A DNA stretch of 37,729 nucleotides from Thiotrichaceae bacterium (GTDB lineage: Bacteria; Pseudomonadota; Gammaproteobacteria; Thiotrichales; Thiotrichaceae): the NCBI GenBank assembly GCA_015490895.1, contig WFWY01000083.1:1-37729 (forward strand). The letters are read 5' to 3'. A model generated the notes under the pieces. The model had not been told where the DNA came from. It saw only the letters and a list, made by a program, of their open reading frames with translations, and did no database searches. Each line of letters opens with the position of its first letter. The first letter of the stretch is position 1. Position numbers and translations under genes: made by a program. This document shows, piece after piece, positions 1 to 7,893 of the stretch.

Positions 1-56
1 AGTGAAGCGATTACAAACTCCATGAGCATCATACTTATTGAAATCGTTGAAGACTC

Positions 57-85
57 AGCGCCAACCTGCCATCAAGCCTGGAACT
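57..85. repeat. Degenerate half-copy of a palindromic intergenic element
   Basis: The twelve bases AGCGCCAACCTG at 57-68, followed by a CAT-CAAGC string, match the right arm and flank of the large hairpin at 14622-14687 (AGCGCCAACCTG at 14675-14686, then CATTCAAGC). The left arm is not recognisable here, so this is probably a decayed copy. It lies upstream of the first gene and shows no coding potential. Confidence 0.35.
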
Positions 86-112
86 GGTTGGAGTACTCAT
101 CATGAAATCCCA

Positions 113-120
113 GAGTCTCC
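113..120. repeat. Orphan end of the MITE family abutting copy A
   Basis: The string CAGAGTCTCC (about 111-120) is the same right terminus seen in the complete elements. It is separated from copy A only by the 4 bp TTTA. The junction right end - TTTA - left end recurs at 1169-1200 and, with TTAA, at 24272-24300, so elements of this family tend to sit next to one another sharing a 4 bp target. Confidence 0.5.
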
Positions 121-124
121 TTTA

Positions 125-283
125 GGAGCCTCTGATTAAGTCCAGTCGAATTTCCTGTGAGATGAAATTCGTCAGTTTTTTGATAGAAAAGTTAGTAATA
201 GTCATTCTATGGGTCACTTTTATAGCGAAAAAATGGCGATATTTCAGCCTCAGGAAAACGATTGGGACTTGATCAGAGTCTCC
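125..283 (+). repeat. MITE-like element, copy A (159 bp, TTTA target duplication)
   Basis: Starts GGAGCCTCTGATTAAGTCC and ends with the imperfect inverted copy GGGACTTGATCAGAGTCTCC. It is flanked on both sides by TTTA (121-124 and 284-287). The interior is nearly identical to copies B (24300-24449) and C (25514-25672); copy C has exactly the same length. A 4 bp YTAR-like duplication with termini of this form is typical of IS5-family transposition, which is an inference since no transposase is present. Short open frames inside are treated as part of the element, not as genes. It fills most of the 355 bases before the first gene. Confidence 0.85.
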
Positions 284-355
284 TTTAACAAAGTAGAGGG
301 CAATCTGAGCAGTTACAAATCTATTTATTAACCGCCTCGTGAGCACACCCTGCCG

Positions 356-1153
356 ATGAAATTTTTCACTGTATTTCTCCTTTTACTTAATCTTTCCAAT
401 CACTTGTACGCGCTTGACTGTCGCATCATCAGAAGTCAGTATCAGTGCCCAGGAAACGAAAATTACCCTGTTCACCTCAGCTTTGATGATGGCCCCGCAG
501 ATGTGACCCCCGGATTACTGGATCTCCTCAGAAGAGAAAAGATACCGGCGACCTTCTTCGTGCTTGCCGAGCGAATCGATTGTAACCGGCATGACGCCGC
601 ATGCCAGGCGGGAGATGCTACTGCCTGTACCTCGCTGCAATATTGCCAGCAGCATCGAAATACCTTAAAGCGTATTCTCTATGAAGGACATACACTTGGC
701 TCTCACAGTTATAGTCATTTACACCTGTCAGCACTTCCATCCGTCCAGCTACACAAACAGATAAACCGCTCCAAACAGCTCCTTTCGCCTTTTTTGAATA
801 CCACACCCCCCGTGTTCAGACTACCCTTTGGAGATGGCTGGTTTAACCGGAAACAAAAACCTGCTGTACTTGAAGCCCTGAAGAAAGCAGGCTTTAAGCA
901 TATCGCCTGGGAAATGTCGGCCTTTGACTGGCGTCAGGCAGATCAACATGGCGATACTATTTTGCACACGGTCATGCATGAAATATGTACTAAAAAAGAG
1001 GGCGTTATTCTGTTCCACGATGGAGACTTTGAGCAGGAACATAGAGGGCGAACCTTCACCGCAGAACATTTCGCCGAATGGGTGCCTGTCATACGCTGTA
1101 TTGCGGATTTCAAACCTCTCAACTATTTTTATCCCGATATTATCAGGCACTGA
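356..1153 (+). CDS. Exported polysaccharide deacetylase (NodB homology, carbohydrate esterase family 4)
   Basis: Predicted metal-dependent deacetylase acting on an acetylated glycan in the periplasm or envelope. Residues 1-19 form a signal peptide ending NHLYA. The NodB motifs are visible: FDDG at 43-46 (D44 base and D45 metal ligand by family rule), metal ligands H117 and H121 in HSYSH, R155 in the FRLPFGDG motif, D191 in the DWR motif and H221 in LFHDGD. An unusual insertion at about 72-100 holds four cysteines (C76, C83, C91, C97) between motifs 1 and 2. The ATG at 356 is the only start that precedes the signal peptide. No good Shine-Dalgarno is seen. It stands alone between two MITE remnants; substrate unknown. 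Confidence 0.88.
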   Translation: MKFFTVFLLLLNLSNHLYALDCRIIRSQYQCPGNENYPVHLSFDDGPADVTPGLLDLLRREKIPATFFVLAERIDCNRHDAACQAGDATACTSLQYCQQHRNTLKRILYEGHTLGSHSYSHLHLSALPSVQLHKQINRSKQLLSPFLNTTPPVFRLPFGDGWFNRKQKPAVLEALKKAGFKHIAWEMSAFDWRQADQHGDTILHTVMHEICTKKEGVILFHDGDFEQEHRGRTFTAEHFAEWVPVIRCIADFKPLNYFYPDIIRH

Positions 1154-1168
1154 TTCCATCATGTTTTC

Positions 1169-1200
1169 GACTTAATCAGAGTCTCCTTTAGGAACCTCAC
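1169..1200. repeat. Orphan MITE ends (right end - TTTA - left-end stub)
   Basis: GACTTAATCAGAGTCTCC (1169-1186) is a right terminus of the family. It is followed by TTTA and then GGAACCTC, a stub of a left terminus. No full element follows, so this is a remnant or a pair of remnants lying in the promoter region of tpx. Confidence 0.55.
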
Positions 1201-1210
1201 AATAAGGAAA

Positions 1211-1241
1211 TTAGAAAATCCATCGATAAAACCATTATACT
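1211..1241 (+). promoter_or_regulatory. Weak candidate sigma70 promoter for tpx
   Basis: A -10-like TATACT lies at 1236-1241, about 29 bases before the tpx start. The best upstream -35 match, TTAGAA at 1211-1216, is poor and spaced 19 bases away. The -10 is reasonable and the -35 is not convincing. Confidence 0.3.
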
Positions 1242-1269
1242 GATACCTTCACACTCAAAGGAGAACAAT

Positions 1270-1770
1270 ATGGCTACTATCACACTGGAAGGAAATGAAA
1301 TTAACACGACGGGTGAACTACCCGCCATTGGCTCAACTGCCCCTGACTTTACACTCACTACCGGGGAGCTCGGCGATATTACACTGGCAGATTTTGCCGG
1401 GAAAAAGAAATTACTCAATATTGTGCCCAGCCTGGATACCGGCATTTGTGCACTCTCGACCAAGCGCTTTAATGAGGCTGCCACGACCCATGAAGACACT
1501 GTTTTTCTCACCATTTCAGCCGATCTTCCCTTTGCTCAGGGGCGGTTTTGTGAAGCAGAAAATGTAGACAAGGTACAAACCCTATCCATGATGCGTGACA
1601 AAAACTTCGCCAAAGACTATGGCGTACTCATTAAAGATGGCCCCCTGAAAGGCATTACAGCCAGAGCGGTTATCGTTCTGGATACAGCCAACAAGGTCAT
1701 CTATACAGAGCTCGTACCCGAAATAGCCCAGGAACCTGACTACGATAGCGCCCTGGCCGCCCTGTCATAA
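1270..1770 (+). CDS. tpx: Thiol peroxidase, atypical 2-Cys peroxiredoxin
   Basis: Reduces hydrogen peroxide and alkyl hydroperoxides using thioredoxin as reductant. At 166 residues it has the usual Tpx length. The peroxidatic motif SLDTGIC places T57 and C60 in the active site with R66 following. The resolving cysteine is C94 in GRFCEAE, matching the C61/C95 pair of E. coli Tpx minus one residue. The ATG at 1270 has a good ribosome site, AAAGGAGA, ending 6 bases upstream. It is probably monocistronic, with MITE remnants on both sides. Confidence 0.96.
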   Translation: MATITLEGNEINTTGELPAIGSTAPDFTLTTGELGDITLADFAGKKKLLNIVPSLDTGICALSTKRFNEAATTHEDTVFLTISADLPFAQGRFCEAENVDKVQTLSMMRDKNFAKDYGVLIKDGPLKGITARAVIVLDTANKVIYTELVPEIAQEPDYDSALAALS

Positions 1771-1773
1771 TCG

Positions 1774-1797
1774 TTATGGAACCTCTGTTGTAATTAC
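1774..1797. repeat. Decayed MITE left end
   Basis: TTAT followed by GGAACCTCTGTTGTAATT resembles the left terminus of the MITE family, and the same TTAT-GGA-CCTCTG arrangement occurs at 26648-26661. No right end is recognised. The remaining bases to 2024 are AT-rich with no recognisable gene or hairpin. Confidence 0.35.
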
Positions 1798-2024
1798 TCA
1801 GCGCAATGATACGCAAGGTGGTAAATTTTGTTGATCATTAGGGCTTTGGTAGCAGGAATGCTGCCGTAAAGCTTACAGGGATGTATCCAAATATATCCTT
1901 AATAATAAATAGCTTAACTACTACACTGTTTAATTACACTGTACATCGATTAATAGTTTGTATTTTCGACTTCTCAGAAAAACTCCTGGTGAGAGAACCT
2001 GAACACTACTAACAAATAACCCGC

Positions 2025-2543
2025 ATGAGAATATCATTGAAAACTATTTTAAAGAACCGGTCTGTCAGGAAACTGGCGCTCATCGTAGCGGTTATTCTAC
2101 TGGCAGCTGGCTATGATTTTTTCCAGGGTAAAATACAGTCAACCCGAGAATCGCCGTCTGCTGAAATTTCAGACACACCCACTGCTTTCTCTGAAAAAGA
2201 ACCTCACGTTGCAACACTCAATAAAATACGTCAGGCCGCAGATTCACAGCGATCCGGCTGGTGGTTAACAACCCAGGGGCACATTCTCAAAACCTTGAAG
2301 GATGACACCAGAGGCAGTCAGCATCAGCGGTTTCTTCTGAAACTGGCACCGGATATTACACTGCTGGTTGCCCATAACATTGATCTGGCTCCACGGGTCC
2401 CCCTGAAACAAGGTGATTCCATCAAAATACGAGGGCGTTATGAATGGAATCATAAAGGTGGCGTTTTGCACTGGACACATCACGACCCCAAAAAACGTCA
2501 GAAAGGCGGCTGGATTTACTATAAAAACAAGTACTATCAATAA
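2025..2543 (+). CDS. DUF3465-family protein with N-terminal membrane anchor
   Basis: Conserved protein of unknown function. Residues 1-15 are basic, followed by a hydrophobic segment at about 17-30 that should be an uncleaved anchor or signal. The C-terminal half (about 85-172) has the features I associate with DUF3465: a GHI...D...H.RFLL strand pattern, an RVPL..GD....GRYEWN segment and the HWTHHDP...GGWI signature near 145-163. This layout is compatible with a small OB-like fold exposed in the periplasm. No strong ribosome site precedes the ATG. It sits upstream of the HerA-like ATPase with a 96-base gap, so cotranscription is possible. Confidence 0.72.
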   Translation: MRISLKTILKNRSVRKLALIVAVILLAAGYDFFQGKIQSTRESPSAEISDTPTAFSEKEPHVATLNKIRQAADSQRSGWWLTTQGHILKTLKDDTRGSQHQRFLLKLAPDITLLVAHNIDLAPRVPLKQGDSIKIRGRYEWNHKGGVLHWTHHDPKKRQKGGWIYYKNKYYQ

Positions 2544-2639
2544 TACCTGCAAACTATAAAGTGTTATTATCAAATACCCACTGCACCCGTTATGACACAA
2601 GGGGTGAGTAAAACTACATCACACAGCAAAGGAACCACC

Positions 2640-5009
2640 ATGGTCGAAATCTATGAAAAACTGGGTCTCTTTTACATAGGACAGGATGTCGATAAAAACA
2701 CCCTGCAAACGACCGATGCCCTGACTCTGCTAAAAAACAAAAGCTTCACCACACACGCTGCCATTATTGGCATGACCGGAAGTGGTAAAACCGGGTTGGG
2801 CATTGGTCTAATCGAAGAGGCTGCGATTGATAATATCCCCTCGATTATTATTGATCCCAAAGGTGACATGGGCAACTTGTGCCTGACTGATCCAACCTTT
2901 TCGGCTAAACACTTCGAGCCCTGGGTTGCAGATGAAGCACGCACCAAAGAACAGGATATACGTGAATACGCAGCCAAAACAGCCGCCATGTGGAAATCGG
3001 GTATTGAATCCCATTATCAGGATAGTGCCCGCGTCGAGAAATTTGCGCGGGTGGAAAAAACCATCTATACGCCTGGCAGTAGCGCAGGTGTTAGCATCAA
3101 TATCCTGAGCTCACTGGACACACCTCCTGCTGAAATACTCAACGATACGGATACCTTTTCATCCTATATCCAAAGTACAGTCAGTAGCTTGCTGGCACTA
3201 ATTGGGATTGAAGCTGACCCGGTGGAATCCCGAGAGTACATTCTGCTGGCACAAATAATCACTCATGCCTGGCTCTCCGCAGAAAACCTCAACCTGGAAG
3301 ATCTTATCGGTCGCATTATCAGCCCGCCCTTCAAGAAAATCGGTGTGCTCCCACTGGAAGGTTTTTATCCACAAGCAGATCGCTTCAAGTTAGCTACCCG
3401 ATTCAATGCCCTTATAGCTTCCCCCACTTTTGCCGCCTGGCTTAGCGGTGAAAATCTGGATATCCAGCGCCTGTTGTACGATAACGATGGCAAAGCCAGA
3501 ATCGCCATTTTCTCCATTTCACATTTAAGTGATGATGAGCGTATGTTTTTTGTCACGCTGCTGCTCAACAAATATATCGCCTGGATGCGTCGCCAGAGCG
3601 GCACTTCCGCACTAAAAACTGTGCTCTATATGGATGAAATCTATGGTTTCTTCCCACCTACAAAAAACCCACCCAGCAAAGAACCCATGCTACTGATGCT
3701 CAAGCAGGCACGCGCCTTTGGGGTTGGTATTATACTCAGCACCCAGAACCCGGTAGATCTGGACTATAAAGGCTTATCCAACATCGGCACCTGGTTTATT
3801 GGACGCCTACAAACAACACAGGATATTGACCGGGTGATCGACGGACTCGGTGGCAAGGTGGATTCAGACTTTGACAAAAAAGAAATTAAAAACCTCCTTG
3901 CCAACCTGAAAAAACGTACCTTTTTCCTGAAAAGTGCTCACCTTGACACGATTCGCCTGTTTGGAACACGTTGGGTTCTCAGCTATTTAAAAGGCCCCTT
4001 AAAACGTGACGAAATCAGCCTGCTCATGGCTCATAAAAAACAACAGCTGGATAATAACGATGACAAAGATACCACACCGGATGAGAACAGCGCCTCACTA
4101 GCAACAGAAGGCTATGAAACCTATTCCGGGCTGGACGCCAACACCCCACAACGCTTTATGCCGGACACCTCAGGCAAGCATCTTTACAAACCCAGTTTGA
4201 TGGCACAAAGCACCCTGCACTTCTTCAACCAGACTCGTGGTATCAATGAAGAGGAAACCCAGTGCTTATCGCTTGAACTGACTGCAAACACACCACAACT
4301 GGACTGGGAACAGGCACAAACGGCGGACGAGGATATCCCCGGCAATGACTGCTTTAATCAACTTCCGGCACAAGCACCCGCAGAAGCCCGTTACGCTGCA
4401 TGTCCCGACTTTATCAAGACAGATAAAAAACTGACCGCAGCCATCAAAAGTCTCAAGAACTGGCTTTATCACGAACACCGGCTGGAATTATTCCGCTGCA
4501 AAAACCCCAGGCTAGAATCCAGACCTTACGAATCCCTGGCTGATTTCAAGGTTCGACTCAGTGATCTTCTCAATGACAAAAAAGAACTCGCCATTGAAAA
4601 GTTGCAGGAGCGCTACGGAAAAAAAGAGGCTGTATTACTTGCCCGCCTGTCACGCGCAGAGGAGCGGATTGAAAAAGAGCGCTCTGACACAACTGGCTCC
4701 ATGTTGCAAGCCGGAGTAGCGGTACTCGGTGCACTATTTGGCCGTTCTTCCTCTGCCAAAGTCGGTCGGGCCATTAGTCGCGGTAGCCGGGTCTTCAAGG
4801 AACGGGGTGATGTAAGCCGGGCGCAGGAAAGAGCCAATGAAGTCAGGGAAGCCATTGAACAGCTAACCTATGAGCTGGAGGATAAAATAGATGAGATGTC
4901 CGAAAAATATGATGTAGATCAAGTTGTTATCGAAGAGTTCTCTATCAGGTTGAGAAGAACAGATATTGAAGTGAAAAATATAGCCATTGTCTGGAAACCA
5001 GCACCGTAA
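2640..5009 (+). CDS. HerA/DUF853-like P-loop ATPase with coiled-coil C terminus
   Basis: A P-loop ATPase of the FtsK-HerA superfamily; the cellular role is unknown. The ATG at 2640 is preferred over the in-frame ATG at 2592 because AAAGGA lies a few bases before it; the product is then 789 residues. Walker A is GMTGSGKT at 44-51 and a DPKGD motif follows at 72-76. Walker B, with YMDEIYGFFPP, is near residue 330, and a sensor-like LSTQNPVDLD segment follows near 365-375. From about 640 onward the chain is rich in Lys, Glu and Arg and likely coiled coil, apart from a Gly/Ala-rich patch near 690-705. Unlike HerA in DNA-end resection it has no NurA nuclease neighbour. Confidence 0.8.
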   Translation: MVEIYEKLGLFYIGQDVDKNTLQTTDALTLLKNKSFTTHAAIIGMTGSGKTGLGIGLIEEAAIDNIPSIIIDPKGDMGNLCLTDPTFSAKHFEPWVADEARTKEQDIREYAAKTAAMWKSGIESHYQDSARVEKFARVEKTIYTPGSSAGVSINILSSLDTPPAEILNDTDTFSSYIQSTVSSLLALIGIEADPVESREYILLAQIITHAWLSAENLNLEDLIGRIISPPFKKIGVLPLEGFYPQADRFKLATRFNALIASPTFAAWLSGENLDIQRLLYDNDGKARIAIFSISHLSDDERMFFVTLLLNKYIAWMRRQSGTSALKTVLYMDEIYGFFPPTKNPPSKEPMLLMLKQARAFGVGIILSTQNPVDLDYKGLSNIGTWFIGRLQTTQDIDRVIDGLGGKVDSDFDKKEIKNLLANLKKRTFFLKSAHLDTIRLFGTRWVLSYLKGPLKRDEISLLMAHKKQQLDNNDDKDTTPDENSASLATEGYETYSGLDANTPQRFMPDTSGKHLYKPSLMAQSTLHFFNQTRGINEEETQCLSLELTANTPQLDWEQAQTADEDIPGNDCFNQLPAQAPAEARYAACPDFIKTDKKLTAAIKSLKNWLYHEHRLELFRCKNPRLESRPYESLADFKVRLSDLLNDKKELAIEKLQERYGKKEAVLLARLSRAEERIEKERSDTTGSMLQAGVAVLGALFGRSSSAKVGRAISRGSRVFKERGDVSRAQERANEVREAIEQLTYELEDKIDEMSEKYDVDQVVIEEFSIRLRRTDIEVKNIAIVWKPAP

Positions 5010-5037
5010 AAATACCTGCTTGCCGGTTCAGGGCAAG
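5003..5037 (-). terminator. Likely rho-independent terminator of rlmD
   Basis: Read on the minus strand, the stem CTTGCC/GGCAAG (5019-5037, 7-base loop) is followed by CAGGTATTTTTAC. It lies just after the rlmD stop in the short gap between convergent genes, so it may also stop the ATPase transcript. The stem is only 6 bp, hence moderate confidence. Confidence 0.5.
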
Positions 5038-5053
5038 TCCTTCCGCCTGCGGC

Positions 5054-6397
5054 TCATTTCTCAAACACGGCGATGGACTCTACATGAGCAGTATGGGGAA
5101 ACATATCCATGACGCCAGCACCCAGCAAGCGGTAACCGTGAGTATGTACCAGTTCCCCGGCATCCCGCGCCAGTGTCCCCGGATGACATGACACATAAAC
5201 TACCCGACGGGCACCCAGTCTGGAAAAATGCTCAATAACCTCTTTGGCACCCAACCGAGGTGGATCCAGCAAGATTTTGTCATAGCGCTGGCGTAACCAC
5301 TTCTCGTGTTGTAACACGCCCATCAAGTTGCAAAAATGATAACTCGTATTCTCGATACCATTGGCTCGGGCGATCTTTTTAGCACGCTCTACCATCGGCA
5401 AATCGCCCTCCACCCCGGTCACGTGTGCGGCGGTTCTGGCTATCGGCAAGGTGAAATTACCCAGGCCGCTGAACAAATCCAGCACACTATCTGCTGCACT
5501 CAACTCTAGCAACTCAACCGCTCTGGCAACCATCTGCCGATTAATCGCAGTATTGACCTGAATAAAATCCTGGGGGTGAAAACTGACCCGTGTATTAAAG
5601 GCAGGATGTTCATAATAGAGCGCTGCTTCGCTATTACCACTTCCATCACAGAGCAATGACACCGTATCAGGCCCACCTGACTGTAAATACAAACGTACCT
5701 TTTCTGCTTTGGCAAAGCCAGCCAGAGCCGCTTTGTCAGCCTCAGTGAGCGCCTCAAGATGACGGAAAATCAACGCCGTTTTATGATCACCGATGGACAC
5801 TTCAATTTGCGGAATTTTTTCCCTGGCCTCCAAACTGGAAATGAATGACTGCAAGGCCGTTAACTTCAACCCCACTGCGGGATGCAACACTTCACATTGC
5901 TGTAAATCTGCCAGAAAGCTATTCCGTTTTTCCCGAAAACCAACCAGTACCTTGCCTTTTTTGAAAACATATTTGGCCCCCAGCCGAGCCTTGCGGCGAT
6001 AACCCCAGGGTTCTGCTGTGATCGGATCAAAGACCTGCTCCGGTTCCACCTTGCCAATATGCTTCAGGTTATCCAGCATCGCCTGTTGCTTGTGGCGGAT
6101 CTGTGCCTCTGGCGACAGATGTTGCAAGCTGCACCCTCCACACAAACCAAAATGTGCACAGCGGGGATCAACCCGGTCAGCTGAAGCACGCAATACTTCA
6201 AGTGCATGCCCTTCATCATAGTTGCGCTGTTTGGACGTGTATTGAAACAGCACCTGTTCACCAGGCAAGGCACCATCAATAAACACCGTTTTGCCCTCCA
6301 GGTGTGTTACACCACGACCATCATGACTGAGTGACTCTATTGTCACCTCGACCGGGTTCTGGGGAAGTCGCTGACGTCTGTGGCGACGACGAGCCAT
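5054..6397 (-). CDS. rlmD: 23S rRNA (uracil-1939-C5)-methyltransferase RlmD
   Basis: Methylates U1939 of 23S rRNA using S-adenosylmethionine. With the ATG at 6397 the product is 447 residues; GTG codons at 6409 and 6406 are less likely. A TRAM-like beta domain occupies about 10-68. Iron-sulfur ligands are C80, C86 and C89 (C-x5-C-x2-C) plus C168. The SAM motif is DLFSGLGNFTLP, followed by LLDPPR, and the catalytic cysteine is C404 in YVSCHPGTLARD. Length and motifs fit RlmD better than TrmA, which lacks the Fe-S motif. A MITE sits directly upstream of the start, so its promoter may lie within or beyond that element. Confidence 0.93.
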   Translation of the reverse strand: MARRRHRRQRLPQNPVEVTIESLSHDGRGVTHLEGKTVFIDGALPGEQVLFQYTSKQRNYDEGHALEVLRASADRVDPRCAHFGLCGGCSLQHLSPEAQIRHKQQAMLDNLKHIGKVEPEQVFDPITAEPWGYRRKARLGAKYVFKKGKVLVGFREKRNSFLADLQQCEVLHPAVGLKLTALQSFISSLEAREKIPQIEVSIGDHKTALIFRHLEALTEADKAALAGFAKAEKVRLYLQSGGPDTVSLLCDGSGNSEAALYYEHPAFNTRVSFHPQDFIQVNTAINRQMVARAVELLELSAADSVLDLFSGLGNFTLPIARTAAHVTGVEGDLPMVERAKKIARANGIENTSYHFCNLMGVLQHEKWLRQRYDKILLDPPRLGAKEVIEHFSRLGARRVVYVSCHPGTLARDAGELVHTHGYRLLGAGVMDMFPHTAHVESIAVFEK

Positions 6398-6419
6398 AGG
6401 AATCACCACTCTAGGTTAA

Positions 6420-6579
6420 GGAGACTCTGAATAAGTCGTGAGCGGTTTTCTCGAAGCTAGAATCGCCCATTTTTTGCTTAAAAATCTCCCTAATAGAGTG
6501 ACGATTAGCTCCATTTTTAAGCAAAAACTGAACAATTCTATCATTCGAGAAACTCCACTCAGACTTAATCAGAGGCTCC
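6420..6579. repeat. MITE-like element, copy D (160 bp, variant interior)
   Basis: Begins GGAGACTCTGAATAAGTCG and ends AGACTTAATCAGAGGCTCC. The flanks are TTAA on the left (6416-6419) and TTGA on the right (6580-6583), consistent with one duplication carrying a mutation. The termini match copies A-C but the interior differs and contains its own inverted repeat (TTTTGCTTAAAAAT against ATTTTTAAGCAAAA). Left-end strings of this type, GTCGTGAGC in reverse complement, also occur at 24162 and 24272. Confidence 0.75.
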
Positions 6580-6583
6580 TTGA

Positions 6584-6647
6584 GGAACCTGATCATATCC
6601 GGTCGAATTTCATCTCACAGGAAATTTGACCGGACATGATCAGGGCC
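6584..6647. repeat. 64 bp palindromic element E, relative of the MITE family
   Basis: A nearly perfect 24 bp stem (6588-6611 with 6621-6644, two mismatches) encloses the loop ATCTCACAG. The arm contains TCCGGTCGAATTTC, as in copies B and C, but the loop is the reverse complement of the CTGTGAGAT found there. The flanks TTGA and TTTA fit the family's target sites. The rest of the gap to 6793 holds no recognisable gene. Confidence 0.65.
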
Positions 6648-6793
6648 TTTAAGTTTTAATCAGGCTGCCCGTTTTCCCTGGAGAGCCAGCGATAAAAGAA
6701 CAACCAAAAAGGGAACAAATAACCCGCCTGTCACTCGGCGATGAAACACTCACCGGCAGTCGCCGTGTTATTGTTTATGCTGATTTTCCTGCT

Positions 6794-7549
6794 TCACTCC
6801 AGTACAAGACGTGCATTTAGAGACTGTACCGGGCGGTTATTCTCATGCTTCAGTGCTACTTGCAAAGCATTGACCTGAGCTTCGGAAACAGTCATCGGTG
6901 ATTGCATAATGACCCAGCGTACACCTTCACTACACGGAGGAGTCGTTAATGAGCCGTTAAAACGATAATAATTGGAGAAGGAGGACTCCGACTCAATGCT
7001 CTTCAAGGCTCCTGATGGCAAACGTACCGAGTCTCCAGCTTCTTTTGGCATATTTTGCCATAACGCTGTCAAGGTGGCATCTGCCTTGCCGGGAACAAAC
7101 ATCATACCCAGTACTGCCAGCTCACCCTCATCATTGGCATGCACAAAATGCGCCTCAATCGGAAAATGTTTGCCATTAACGGTATTTTCACTGGGGGTAT
7201 GGAAGTGAAACTGCTTCAACTCAAATTCCTGACCATCCAGCTGCATCACACCGCCGCTACGCATATCAACCTGGATACTATGCCCCGTATTCCTGATTCG
7301 GTCAGCAACCAGCATGCTGTAGTTCAGTTTGATAGGCTCCTGGTCAAAGTCGGCCGTCTGCTGGCTATTGATATTAATGGGAGACTGGTTCTTGCCCATA
7401 CGACACATCACATTGTCGGGTGACAGTTCTCCCCAGTACGCTGGCCCGGTTTTACCTTCATAACTCCACTCTTTTTGTGAAGCCTGGAGTGAATTAAGGG
7501 AAAGCAGCCCCAGTAGCAGGCTGACTGTTGTGACGGATAGTTTTATCAT
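6794..7549 (-). CDS. Periplasmic alpha-class carbonic anhydrase
   Basis: Interconverts CO2 and bicarbonate in the periplasm. The start at 7549 gives 251 residues beginning with a signal peptide (about 1-23, cleavage near LQAS); the longer in-frame start adds ten residues that would displace it. The zinc ligands are H115 and H117 in FHFHTPSE, and H134 in EAHFVH. A C49-to-C(TTPPCSEG) pair probably forms the disulfide common to bacterial alpha enzymes, and NQSPINI near 54-60 is conserved. It is a single gene but lies in the same window as a DAB operon, so a part in inorganic-carbon uptake is plausible. Confidence 0.93.
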   Translation of the reverse strand: MIKLSVTTVSLLLGLLSLNSLQASQKEWSYEGKTGPAYWGELSPDNVMCRMGKNQSPININSQQTADFDQEPIKLNYSMLVADRIRNTGHSIQVDMRSGGVMQLDGQEFELKQFHFHTPSENTVNGKHFPIEAHFVHANDEGELAVLGMMFVPGKADATLTALWQNMPKEAGDSVRLPSGALKSIESESSFSNYYRFNGSLTTPPCSEGVRWVIMQSPMTVSEAQVNALQVALKHENNRPVQSLNARLVLE

Positions 7550-7776
7550 GCTTGACTCATCATAGGGTTTAAAAAGCACACAGGTGACATGCGCTGAAGA
7601 CTGTGCGATCAGGTCACGCCATGTTGTGAGTGGCTATGGTAAAGACGTTTTACCTGACTGTCCAGTACACGGGTCACATTATATCGGCGAGTTCAGCCTT
7701 TCTGTGGCGCTTCGCATCAAGGCGTAATGTGCATCCCTGATAAGGTTACAACGCAGAGACAGGGCACCACAACAAC
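7550..7776. other. Upstream region of the carbonic anhydrase gene
   Basis: About 230 bases without a gene. It should contain the carbonic anhydrase promoter; a TATGAT on the minus strand lies very near the start codon, but no matching -35 was found. No repeat of the MITE family was seen here. Confidence 0.4.
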
Positions 7777-7851
7777 TGTAGGTTAGCACAGAGGAACGAG
7801 GCCCAACATGCCCTGGTTTGTTGGGCTTCTCAAGCTCAGCACCAGCCTACA
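7777..7851 (-). terminator. Palindromic GCCCAACA element, probable terminator of the CHAT gene
   Basis: The inner arms GCCCAACA (7801-7808) and TGTTGGGC (7819-7826) pair perfectly, and outer arms TGTAGGTT (7777-7784) and AGCCTACA (7844-7851) pair with one G-T. It lies 42 bases past the CHAT stop. The same kind of hairpin occurs at 14622-14687, so it is likely a dispersed palindromic repeat that doubles as a transcription stop. Confidence 0.55.
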
Positions 7852-7893
7852 AGTCACCCTGTTTTTACTCGTCGATATAATGAGTCGGTGTGC

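Noticed and set aside
122-346. 74-codon minus-strand frame over MITE copy A
   Set aside because: It lies within the repeated element and recurs with it; no ribosome site and no independent support, so it is described only under the repeat finding.
6398-6409. Upstream GTG start of rlmD
   Set aside because: The ATG at 6397 gives the expected N terminus and the GTG adds only four residues without a better ribosome site.
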